Source: Acidobacteriaceae bacterium | GTDB taxonomy: Bacteria; Acidobacteriota; Terriglobia; Terriglobales; Acidobacteriaceae | DNA length: 54,911 nucleotides | Reading direction: 5' to 3' | Assembly: GCA_030040425.1 (NCBI GenBank) | Contig: JASHTS010000025.1 | Coordinates: 1 to 54,911, forward strand | Shown: piece after piece, positions 28,031 to 35,002 of the stretch | How the letters are laid out: the number at the start of each line of letters is the position of its first letter | Numbering within the stretch: position 1 is the stretch's first letter | The notes under the pieces: generated by a model | The model's database searches: none | Told to the model about the DNA's origin: nothing | Seen by the model: only the letters and a program-made list of their open reading frames with translations | Position numbers and translations under genes: made by a program

Positions 28031-28056
28031 GCGGCCGCCCTCCGGGCGGCCGTTTT
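28031..28056 (+). terminator. Intrinsic terminator of rpsA
   Basis: CGGCCGCCC (28032-28040) pairs perfectly with GGGCGGCCG (28044-28052) around a TCC loop and is followed by TTTT. It lies 33 nt after the rpsA stop codon. Confidence 0.88.
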
Positions 28057-28129
28057 GCGTGCGGGAGAAATTTTGGTGTGCCGGTGGGAGGCTGATACGC
28101 GCGGCAGCCGACGCGTCCGATCGATTGGC

Positions 28130-28173
28130 TGACCTCTTTGCGACTGGTGATTGACCTCTTTGCGGCTGGCCGT
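28130..28173 (+). repeat. Two 22 bp direct repeats with decayed further units
   Basis: TGACCTCTTTGCGACTGG at 28130-28147 recurs as TGACCTCTTTGCGGCTGG at 28152-28169. Shorter related pieces (CCGTCTTGCGGCTAA, CCGTCTTGAAGCGGC) follow up to about 28200, near the 3' end of the ATP-grasp gene. Confidence 0.55.
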
Positions 28174-28213
28174 CTTGCGGCTAACCGTCTTGAAGCGGCA
28201 TCTTCGCTTTGAG

Positions 28214-29257
28214 CTACAGGCTGCGCGCGCGGGCGAGTTCCACGATCTTGTTGATCATGTCGGTGTAGTTGTAGCCGGCCTTTTTGGCGGCCATGGTGAA
28301 TTCGGCGGCGCTGGCGAGCCACGGGTTGGGGTTGGCCTCGATCACATACACCTCGCCCTTCTTGTTCAGGCGCATATCGATGCGGCTATAGTCGCGCAGG
28401 CGGAGGGCCCGGCAGGCGGCCAGCGCCGTGTCCTGCAGTTTCTTTTGAATCTCCTCGTCGAGATCCTCCACCGGCGCGGACTTGGTCACCTTGTAGGCCT
28501 CGGTCTCGAAATCGAACTTCACGTCCTGCCCCGCGATGCGACGGGTTCCCTTGGGCAGCTTGGAGAGATCGAGCTCGATCAGCGGGAGCACTTCGGCGTT
28601 GTCGTTGCCGAGGATGGATGCGTAGATTTCGCGTCCTTCAATGTACTCCTCGATGAGCGCCGGACTGTCGAACTCCTCGTGGATATAGTCGATGCGCTCC
28701 ATGAGCTCTTTCACGCTGTCGACCACGGAGCCGTTGTCGATGCCGATGGAACCGTCTTCGGAGACTGGCTTCACGATCAGCGGGAACTCGATGTCGTGGG
28801 AGTGGTCGGTGCGGCCCTTATAGGAGGTTGCGAAGTCGGGAGTGTTGATCTTGTGAAAGTCGAAGATCTTCTTGGCGACGGATTTGTCCTGGGCGAGATA
28901 AAGAGCCTGCGGGCCGCTGCCGGTATAGGGAATGTGCAGCAGCTCGAGGTAGGCGGCGATGTTCTTGTCCATGGTGTCGTCGCCGGCGTACGACTCGGTG
29001 AGGTTGAAGATGAGGTCCGCTCCGCAGCGGGCAAGCGCCAGCAGCGATTGCGGCTTGCCGTCGAGGACGTGATAGGAGGGCTCGTGGCCCAGCTTGGTCA
29101 GCGCCTCGAAGATCTCTTCGCGGTCGTGCAGCGCGTCCTTTTTCCTCTTCGATCCTTTGCCGCTCTTGCCGCGCGGCGCCTTCTGAGGCTCCGGCTCGGG
29201 CTCGGGCGGTCCCTCTTCCCAGACGTCGTGGAGGATCGTTACTTTGAGGTTTGCCAT
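28214..29257 (-). CDS. ATP-grasp ligase, D-Ala-D-Ala ligase-like
   Basis: A 347-residue ATP-grasp enzyme. Seen are FNLTESYAGDD and IPYTGSGPQALYLAQDK (Ddl-like N domain), FPLIVKPVSEDGSIGI (ATP-binding), SPALIEEYIEGREIYASI and the metal site YVIEANPNPWL. True Ddl has E-x-N-T-x-P-G here, so the substrate may be another amino acid or peptide. A proline- and lysine-rich insert (about residues 16-41) splits the first strand from the first helix, which is unusual. GAGG lies 6 nt before the ATG. It lies 59 bp after a metallopeptidase gene on the same strand. Confidence 0.85.
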   Translation of the reverse strand: MANLKVTILHDVWEEGPPEPEPEPQKAPRGKSGKGSKRKKDALHDREEIFEALTKLGHEPSYHVLDGKPQSLLALARCGADLIFNLTESYAGDDTMDKNIAAYLELLHIPYTGSGPQALYLAQDKSVAKKIFDFHKINTPDFATSYKGRTDHSHDIEFPLIVKPVSEDGSIGIDNGSVVDSVKELMERIDYIHEEFDSPALIEEYIEGREIYASILGNDNAEVLPLIELDLSKLPKGTRRIAGQDVKFDFETEAYKVTKSAPVEDLDEEIQKKLQDTALAACRALRLRDYSRIDMRLNKKGEVYVIEANPNPWLASAAEFTMAAKKAGYNYTDMINKIVELARARSL

Positions 29258-29316
29258 GATGCCTCAATGCTTCCCGGCTCGGCCGTATCGCGCACGCGAG
29301 TCGCGGCCGGCGCCCG

Positions 29317-30330
29317 TCAGGGAAGAATGAACTTGCCCCGAGCAATGTAATTCATCGCCAGCGCGGTCGCGTACACCGTGACCTCGGTCAAGTATTCCCT
29401 GTCACATTGTATGTCGGCGCGCAAGCCGAGGTCGCTTACTTTTGCTTCGATGGTCTCCACCAGCTTCTTCACCAGCGGCCGTTGCACGCCCGTCCAGTAA
29501 TTCACCTTGTCGATGAGGACCTTGCGATTGTCGCGAAGAAGGTCGGCCGCCGGGCGAACATTCTTCCGCCGGCGCTTCGACACGTTGAAGATGTCGCGCA
29601 GATCGGTCTCCAGCGGAAGCTCGCCCGGGGTGAGCTGCTGGCCGAGGGCGCGCTGGTAGAACTCGCCCACGGTGACGTCCATCTCGTCCACGGTGATATC
29701 GGTGTCGCCGTGCGCGACCACGGGGTCGGCATCGCGCAGCTTATGCCCCATGCGGTCCATGTAGACGAGCTTCTTCATCGCGTCCCAGCCCTTGTAGCGC
29801 TTCCGCCAGTTGGAGCGGGGCGTGAGCCACACGGCGAAGGTTTCCGCGAAGTCTTCGTCGGGATGTTTTTGCGCGTACCAGCCCTCCATGTGCCGCACGA
29901 ACTGGCGCGAGAACGGAACCGGCTTGTAGTTGTCCCGGTAAGCTCGCCGGAACGGTCCGAAGCAGCTGCGCCATTCCGCGGTCTTATACAGAGCGTAGGC
30001 GTAGTTGAAGGCGTGGCCGGCCTCGTGGCGCATGTACATCATGATCTGCCGCGCGTCTTCGATGTCGTTCATCTCCGACTCAAGGCGCTGTAATTGCGGA
30101 TCGGCCAGGTAGAACGGGATGCCAATGACGGGCTCCATGTTCGGGCAGCCCCACTCGTCGGTGAGGTAGCACTTGGGACGAAACCTGCGCAGCCCCTTGG
30201 CGTCGAGCTCCTTGTAAAGCTGGTGGACGAAGCGTTCGAGGGGAGAGCCCTCGAGTTTAAGCCCGAGTTGCTGGATGGGCTTGGAAAGGATCTCCTGGAC
30301 TTCAGCGGGGGCTTTTTCGAAGTTGGCCAC
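29317..30330 (-). CDS. Putative zinc-binding metallopeptidase (zincin)
   Basis: A 337-residue protein of the family usually named putative zinc-binding metallo-peptidase. The motif HEAGH (H102, E103, H106) and the downstream DEDFAETFAVWL, whose glutamate (E163) is a probable third ligand, make a gluzincin-like site. No signal peptide is visible, so it acts in the cytoplasm. I choose GTG 30330 because TAGGCT (30339-30344) ends 8 nt before it, as at other genes here; GTG 30354 would add eight residues. The ATP-grasp gene follows, and the pair probably acts together on a peptide. Confidence 0.8.
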   Translation of the reverse strand: MANFEKAPAEVQEILSKPIQQLGLKLEGSPLERFVHQLYKELDAKGLRRFRPKCYLTDEWGCPNMEPVIGIPFYLADPQLQRLESEMNDIEDARQIMMYMRHEAGHAFNYAYALYKTAEWRSCFGPFRRAYRDNYKPVPFSRQFVRHMEGWYAQKHPDEDFAETFAVWLTPRSNWRKRYKGWDAMKKLVYMDRMGHKLRDADPVVAHGDTDITVDEMDVTVGEFYQRALGQQLTPGELPLETDLRDIFNVSKRRRKNVRPAADLLRDNRKVLIDKVNYWTGVQRPLVKKLVETIEAKVSDLGLRADIQCDREYLTEVTVYATALAMNYIARGKFILP

Positions 30331-30401
30331 TGTGCGCAAGCCTAGCACAGGCACGAGAGACGACTCGGGCTTTGCCCGGGCAAGAGCGCGGTGTGCGCCC
30401 C

Positions 30402-30848
30402 TCAGTTGCCCGTGGGAATGATGCCGGCGTTTTCAACCATCAGGATGGTGGTGCGCTGCAGCGCGCGCGTGCGATGCACCACCGTCTTCGGCACCACGAA
30501 TCCCTGGCCGGGCCTGAGCGCGATTGTACGGCCTTCGATTCCAACTCCGGCGATCCCCGCTCCGGCCATTCCCGCTCCGGCCATTCCCGCTCCGGATTGA
30601 CCTTCGAGATCGATCAGCAGCTCGCCGTCGACCACGTAGAAGAACTCATCGTCTTCGTCGTGCTTGTGCCAGTGGTATTCGCCTTCGATGGCCGCCATGC
30701 GCACCACGGAGTCGTTCACCCGGCACAGCGTCTGGTTGAACCATTTGAAGTCATTGGCGCCGGGAACGGCATGCACGTCGATGAGCTCGAGCGACCCGTG
30801 CAGGATGTTGAGGCGGGTTTCGTAGGGATACGATGTGGCTTGAGCCAT
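30402..30848 (-). CDS. Cupin domain protein with an in-frame repeat insert
   Basis: A 148-residue single-domain cupin. The metal-binding motif is YHWHKHDEDDEFFYVVDGEL (H59, H61, H63, E68), with a second His at PKTVVHRT (H125). Between the two halves of the barrel, residues 84-106 consist of five-residue Gly/Ala/Met units encoded by a 15 bp tandem repeat, an insertion absent from ordinary cupins. It replaces a loop, so the fold can survive. The ligand is unknown; it may be a sugar or small-molecule isomerase or a binding protein. Confidence 0.8.
   Translation of the reverse strand: MAQATSYPYETRLNILHGSLELIDVHAVPGANDFKWFNQTLCRVNDSVVRMAAIEGEYHWHKHDEDDEFFYVVDGELLIDLEGQSGAGMAGAGMAGAGIAGVGIEGRTIALRPGQGFVVPKTVVHRTRALQRTTILMVENAGIIPTGN
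30541..30595 (-). repeat. 15 bp tandem repeat inside the cupin gene
   Basis: On the plus strand CCCGCTCCGGCCATT is present twice in full, flanked by two variant units. The unit length is a multiple of three, so the reading frame is kept. Confidence 0.85.
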
Positions 30849-30902
30849 GGCGGCAGACCCTCGCGGTCGCAGATCTCAAAGGGAGGATAGCAGGCTGCGG
30901 GC

Positions 30903-32111
30903 TCAATCTGTCTGCATCTGCCGGAGGACCACCACGATGCCCAGCGCGCAGAGCACGCTGGCCAGCGCGAAGAGAAACACGCTACGGTAGCTGAACCAGC
31001 CGATGACGGCGCCGGCGATGGGCCCGACCAGGAAAAAGGAGACATCGGCGAAGGCAGTATAGACGCCCAGGGCGGTGCCGCGGCTGATCTCCGGCACGCG
31101 CTTGACCGCCTCGACGCCGATGGCGGGAAAGACCAGCGAAAAGCCGAAGCCGCCCAGCGAGGCGCCGGCCAGGGCAATCCAGGGCGAGTTCCCGCTCCAC
31201 AACAGAACCAGCCCGACGGACTCGACCAGCAGGCAAGCCATGGCCACCGGGAATCCACCGAAACGGTTGACGGTCTGGATGAAGAACAGCCGCGCCAGGA
31301 TGAACGCGACCCCGAACGCCGTGAGGCACAGCGCCGCGCCGTTCCAGTGCCGGCTGAAGTAGTAAAGAGTGATGAAGGTGGCCAGCACGCTATAACAGAC
31401 GCCGCCGAGCGCAAGTCCCATGCCGTGCGGGGCGACTCGGCCCAGCACGTGGCGGAAAGGCAGGTGCTCGCCTTCGATGACCGGAACCGGCTGCTTGCGG
31501 CACGCCATGACTATGCTGAAGACACCGAGCAGGATGGTGAAGATGCCCAGCGAGCTCAGGCCCCATTGCTGGTCCATCACCACGCCCAGCGGCGCGGCCA
31601 CGGCCATGGCGCCGTAAGTGCAGACGCCGTTGTAGGAGATAACTTTGGCCATCGCTGCCTGTCCCGTACTGGTGATGCCCCACAGCGTGGCCCCGGTTGA
31701 GCCCAGGCTTTCCCCCACGCCCAGCACCAGCCGGCTCAGAATCAAAGCCCAGAAACTGAGCCAGTGAATGTGGAGCGAAAAAAGCAGCGCCGCGGCGAGA
31801 AGAAGCACGCCGCTCGCCGTGCAGGCGCCCATTCCCCAGATTACGGAGATCTTTGCTCCCTGCCGGTCGCTGATGCGTCCCGCCCAGGGACGGCTGGCCA
31901 GTGTGGCGATGTACTGGATGCTGATGACCAGGCCGGCGAGGATGGCGCTGTAGCCCATGCGCAGGTTCACGTAGGGCGGCAGCACGGCCAGGGGTAAACC
32001 GATGGAAAGATAGCAGATGAACGTGAAATAGACGTAGCCGAGAATCTGCCGCACGCCGCTCTTGGGAGCTACACGCGTGGCCGTAACCATGCTGGCGGAA
32101 GCTGTAGACAT
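30903..32111 (-). CDS. Major facilitator superfamily transporter (YfcJ/YhhS-like)
   Basis: A 402-residue protein with twelve membrane helices. The family loop motif is present between helices 2 and 3 (ASRPWAGRISDRQGAKIS). LSRLVLGVGESLGSTGATLW and the conserved ALGVYTAFADVSFFLVGP resemble the YfcJ/YhhS group of predicted sugar or drug efflux pumps. The substrate is unknown. TACAAT (32130-32135) lies 18 nt upstream of the ATG. It ends 54 bp before the cupin gene on the same strand. Confidence 0.83.
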   Translation of the reverse strand: MSTASASMVTATRVAPKSGVRQILGYVYFTFICYLSIGLPLAVLPPYVNLRMGYSAILAGLVISIQYIATLASRPWAGRISDRQGAKISVIWGMGACTASGVLLLAAALLFSLHIHWLSFWALILSRLVLGVGESLGSTGATLWGITSTGQAAMAKVISYNGVCTYGAMAVAAPLGVVMDQQWGLSSLGIFTILLGVFSIVMACRKQPVPVIEGEHLPFRHVLGRVAPHGMGLALGGVCYSVLATFITLYYFSRHWNGAALCLTAFGVAFILARLFFIQTVNRFGGFPVAMACLLVESVGLVLLWSGNSPWIALAGASLGGFGFSLVFPAIGVEAVKRVPEISRGTALGVYTAFADVSFFLVGPIAGAVIGWFSYRSVFLFALASVLCALGIVVVLRQMQTD

Positions 32112-32213
32112 GCCTGGGACTTTAACCCGATTGTAGAGCGGGTCTTAATCCAGTATATCGGAAGGACAAATTTCTTCCTTGAATCCAAGTGGGGCGGGTT
32201 GTGTGCAGATCGA

Positions 32214-32633
32214 TCATTCCACTTGGGTTCCCTGGTGATATACGATTCGCCATCCTTCCGCCATCCGCTCCCAGATCGTCATCCGGCGGGTGGTGCGCGG
32301 GCGACCGTTTTGGGGCTTCTGCACCAGGGTATAGGTGAGCAGAAAGAACTCCGCGCCGAGACGGCGGCACCAGAAATCGCGCGCTTCCCACAGGTCGTCC
32401 TGCCAACCCGTCCCGCTAGAACGCCGTTCGAGTTCGTCCAGGACAAACGCCCGGCCGTACCGGCGCCCGGAGGCGCCCGTCTCCCAGAAGTCGGGAGCCG
32501 TCATACGCTCGAAATCCGCTCGCGTAGCGGCGTGCTCCGGCCGGTGAAAGATGGGCTCTCGATCCATCAACTCGCGGAGGATCTCGGCGAGCTCCGGCGC
32601 GGTCTCGAGCTGCGGCTCCTGTTGGCTGTGCAT
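32214..32633 (-). CDS. DUF4440 / NTF2-like protein
   Basis: A 139-residue protein of the NTF2-like fold. It starts with an N-terminal helix (ELAEILRELMDREPIFH); then come ADFERMTAPDFWETGASGRRYGRA, the strand FFLLTYTLVQ and the closing strands RRMTIWERMAEGWRIVYHQGTQVE. Members bind small ligands or act as auxiliary domains; no catalytic site is evident. TATGAT (32640-32645) ends 6 nt before the ATG. It is divergent from mtaB with only 37 bp between the start codons. Confidence 0.78.
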   Translation of the reverse strand: MHSQQEPQLETAPELAEILRELMDREPIFHRPEHAATRADFERMTAPDFWETGASGRRYGRAFVLDELERRSSGTGWQDDLWEARDFWCRRLGAEFFLLTYTLVQKPQNGRPRTTRRMTIWERMAEGWRIVYHQGTQVE

Positions 32634-32639
32634 GGCGCC

Positions 32640-32663
32640 ATCATACTTTGCAACCGCTACACT
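32640..32663. promoter_or_regulatory. Back-to-back -10 elements for DUF4440 gene and mtaB
   Basis: TATGAT on the minus strand (32640-32645) is 6 nt from the DUF4440 start, and GCTACACT on the plus strand (32656-32663) is 7 nt from the mtaB start. The whole gap is 37 bp, so neither mRNA can have a normal leader unless its promoter lies inside the opposite gene. Confidence 0.6.
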
Positions 32664-32670
32664 GAAAGAG

Positions 32671-34152
32671 ATGGCCGGCTTTCACATGGAAAACTTCGGC
32701 TGCCGGGCGGCGCGCGCCGACGGCGAAGCGCTGAGCAGCGCTCTGCTTGCCGCCGGCCACTGCGTGGGGCAGCTCCCTGAAGCCGATGTGGTTGTGGTAA
32801 ACACGTGCAGCGTGACCGCCGAAGCGGACCGCGAGGCGCGCGCCTTCATTCGCCACGCACATCGCAGCAATCCTGAGGCGAAGATCGTGGTCACGGGCTG
32901 CTACGCGCAGCGAGCGCCCGGCGAAGTTGCCGCGCTCGACGGAGTTTCCGCGGTGATCGGCAACAGCCACAAGGCGCTTGCGCCCCGGATCATCGCGAGC
33001 CAGCTTCTCGGGGAGGGAGCCGCGCGCGGCGCCGCAATCCGCGCCTCCGCATCGCCGGAACTTCTCCCCGTCCAGGTGCTGCTGCGGGGCGGCGCGGCGG
33101 TTGATTCGGCGCCGAACCGGTCCGCACCGATCTGGGCCGACGACCGCTTCGCACACTCGTTTATCGAGGAAGCGCAGATAGCGCCCGGCGCACAGACGCG
33201 GCCCAACCTCAAGATCCAGGAGGGATGCGGCAACCGGTGCACGTTCTGCGTCATCCCCCTCACGCGCGGCCCTTCGCGCAGCCTGCCGCGCGCGGCTATT
33301 CTGCGGCAGGTGGAGAGCTTTGTGGCCGCGGGCGGAAACGAACTGGTTCTTTCCGGCATCAATCTCGGCCGCTGGGGTCGCGAGCTGGACAATGCAAGCG
33401 GGCAGCCGCGGTCGACGCTCGCCTCGCTGGTGCGGGCCATTTTCGAAGAGGCGCGACTTCCGCGCCTGCGCCTCAGCTCCATTGAGCCGATGGATTGGGA
33501 CGACGATTTGATCGCACGGATGGCTGAGTTCGGAGGGTCGCGCCTGGCGCGGCACGCGCATCTGCCGCTGCAGTCGGGCTCGGATGCGGTGCTGCGGCGC
33601 ATGCATCGCCGATACCGACCGTGGCACTACGCGGAGAAGGTGAATGCGCTTCTGCGCGCGGCCGGCGAAGACCTGACCCTTGGCGCCGATGTGATGGTGG
33701 GTTTTCCCGGCGAAACCGATGCCGAATTCGAAGAGACGCTGGCCCTGGTGCGGGCGCTGCCTTTCGGCTATCTGCACCTGTTTCCGTTTTCGCCGCGCCC
33801 GGGCACGGCCTTGCATGCAGCGGACCCTGTGGATGCCGTGGCGGTGCGGGAGCGCATGGCGGCGCTCCGTGCGCTCGCCGCGGAAAAAAGCCGCGCCCAT
33901 CGCGCCCGCTTCCTGGGCCGCGCGCTCGATGCCATCACGCTGCACACGTCTGCGGAGTTGACGGAGGACGGCCGCACCTCGGCGCTCACGGAAAACTTTC
34001 TTCCGGTCGAGATCGAGAGCGTGGTGCCTTCGAACCGGCTCCAGCGCATTCTCATCTCGGGATTCACCCCGCGGGGCGCGCTCCAAGGCTGGTGTCAAGA
34101 CTCGTCCCGGGACGGATTCAAGGGCTCATTCCAACCCTGCTTCCAGGGGTAA
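32671..34152 (+). CDS. mtaB: tRNA t6A37 methylthiotransferase MtaB
   Basis: A 493-residue radical SAM methylthiotransferase that converts t6A37 to ms2t6A37 in tRNAs reading ANN codons. The N-terminal domain has C11 (ENFGCRAARADGE), C46 (VVVNTCSVTAEADREAR) and C77 (VTGCYAQ) for the auxiliary cluster. The radical SAM cluster is C186, C190 and C193 (IQEGCGNRCTFCVIPLTRG). LPLQSGSDAVLRRMHRRY and ADVMVGFPGETDAEFEETL are typical of the family. GAAAGAG touches the ATG, and TACACT lies 7 nt upstream, so the mRNA may be leaderless. Confidence 0.92.
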   Translation: MAGFHMENFGCRAARADGEALSSALLAAGHCVGQLPEADVVVVNTCSVTAEADREARAFIRHAHRSNPEAKIVVTGCYAQRAPGEVAALDGVSAVIGNSHKALAPRIIASQLLGEGAARGAAIRASASPELLPVQVLLRGGAAVDSAPNRSAPIWADDRFAHSFIEEAQIAPGAQTRPNLKIQEGCGNRCTFCVIPLTRGPSRSLPRAAILRQVESFVAAGGNELVLSGINLGRWGRELDNASGQPRSTLASLVRAIFEEARLPRLRLSSIEPMDWDDDLIARMAEFGGSRLARHAHLPLQSGSDAVLRRMHRRYRPWHYAEKVNALLRAAGEDLTLGADVMVGFPGETDAEFEETLALVRALPFGYLHLFPFSPRPGTALHAADPVDAVAVRERMAALRALAAEKSRAHRARFLGRALDAITLHTSAELTEDGRTSALTENFLPVEIESVVPSNRLQRILISGFTPRGALQGWCQDSSRDGFKGSFQPCFQG

Positions 34153-34173
34153 CCCGGCCGCGCCGCGAGCTTC

Positions 34174-34201
34174 TTGATCGCAGCCAAGCGAATGCTATAC
34201 T
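34174..34201 (+). promoter_or_regulatory. Candidate promoter of infC
   Basis: TTGATC (34174-34179), a 16 nt spacer and TATACT (34196-34201) lie between mtaB and infC. The predicted leader is about 80 nt and ends in the Shine-Dalgarno GGAGGAAG (34276-34283). Confidence 0.5.
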
Positions 34202-34286
34202 CAGGGTGCGTTCGTGGGACTCGCTGCACCGCCGCACCCCTCTGACAAAGAGAAGCGGCTGCAGCCACAGATCCTGGAGGAAGATC

Positions 34287-34883
34287 ATCGCACTCGATAA
34301 GCGTTCGGCCAAGTCCTTTATCCGCATCAATGACCGGATTCGCGCCCGCGAGGTCCGCGTAATCGACGAAAACGGCGAACAGTTGGGCATCATGCCGCCC
34401 TTTGAAGCCCTGCGAGTTGCGCGCGAGCGCGGCCTGGATCTGGTTGAGGTTTCGCCCACCGCCGTTCCGCCCGTCTGCCGCATCCAGGACTACGGCCGTT
34501 ATCTCTACGAAAAAGAAAAGAGCGAGCGCGCCGCGCGCAAGCGGCAAAAGGTGATCGTGGTCAAGGAGGTCAAGTTCTCCGTGACCGTGGACGAGCACGA
34601 CTACCAGACCAAGAAGAATCAGGCGGTGCGCTTCCTGAACGACGGCGACAAGGTGAAGGCCAGCCTGCGCTTCCGCGGCCGGCAGATGGCCCATCGCGAG
34701 CTCGGTTACAACATCATCAACCGATTGATTCAGGACGTGGGCGACGCCGGCGTGGTGGAGTTCATGCCGCGCATGGAAGGTACGATCCTGCACGCGATCC
34801 TCGCGCCCGCCCGCAAAGACGCATCGAAGCCGAAGTCTCCGCCCCCTCCGCCGCAGCCGCCGGCGCCGCGCCCTTCGGCGTAA
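34287..34883 (+). CDS. infC: Translation initiation factor IF-3, AUC start codon
   Basis: A 198-residue IF-3. Both domains are present: the N-domain (RINDRIRAREVRVIDENGEQ, LDLVEVSPTAVPPVCRIQDY, KVIVVKEVKF) and the C-domain (DYQTKKNQAVRFLNDGDKVK, RFRGRQMAHRELG, MEGTILHAILAP). The C-terminus has a proline-rich tail. No ATG, GTG or TTG fits the family N-terminus. GGAGG (34276-34280) is 6 nt before ATC 34287, and ATC 34284 lies just before it; IF-3 genes are known for rare AUU or AUC starts that allow self-repression. A GTG at 34206 would add 27 unrelated residues. rpmI and rplT, its usual partners, are not adjacent. Confidence 0.9.
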   Translation: MALDKRSAKSFIRINDRIRAREVRVIDENGEQLGIMPPFEALRVARERGLDLVEVSPTAVPPVCRIQDYGRYLYEKEKSERAARKRQKVIVVKEVKFSVTVDEHDYQTKKNQAVRFLNDGDKVKASLRFRGRQMAHRELGYNIINRLIQDVGDAGVVEFMPRMEGTILHAILAPARKDASKPKSPPPPPQPPAPRPSA

Positions 34884-35002
34884 CCGCGCGCAGATCCATT
34901 TGCAACGCAGGCTGCCCGGGCCGGGTCCCGATGGACAACCGGTGGGCAGGTCGCCCGGGATTTCCTGTCGAATCGGGCAGGAAAGCCTTGTATGCTTGCG
35001 GC

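Noticed and set aside
26706-28322. Long minus-strand open frame over rpsA
   Set aside because: It mirrors the repeated S1 domains and crosses the rpsA terminator; it has no recognisable fold.
33621-34283. Upstream extension of the infC frame overlapping mtaB
   Set aside because: It reads mtaB in another frame and does not match IF-3; the Shine-Dalgarno and the family N-terminus place the start at 34287.
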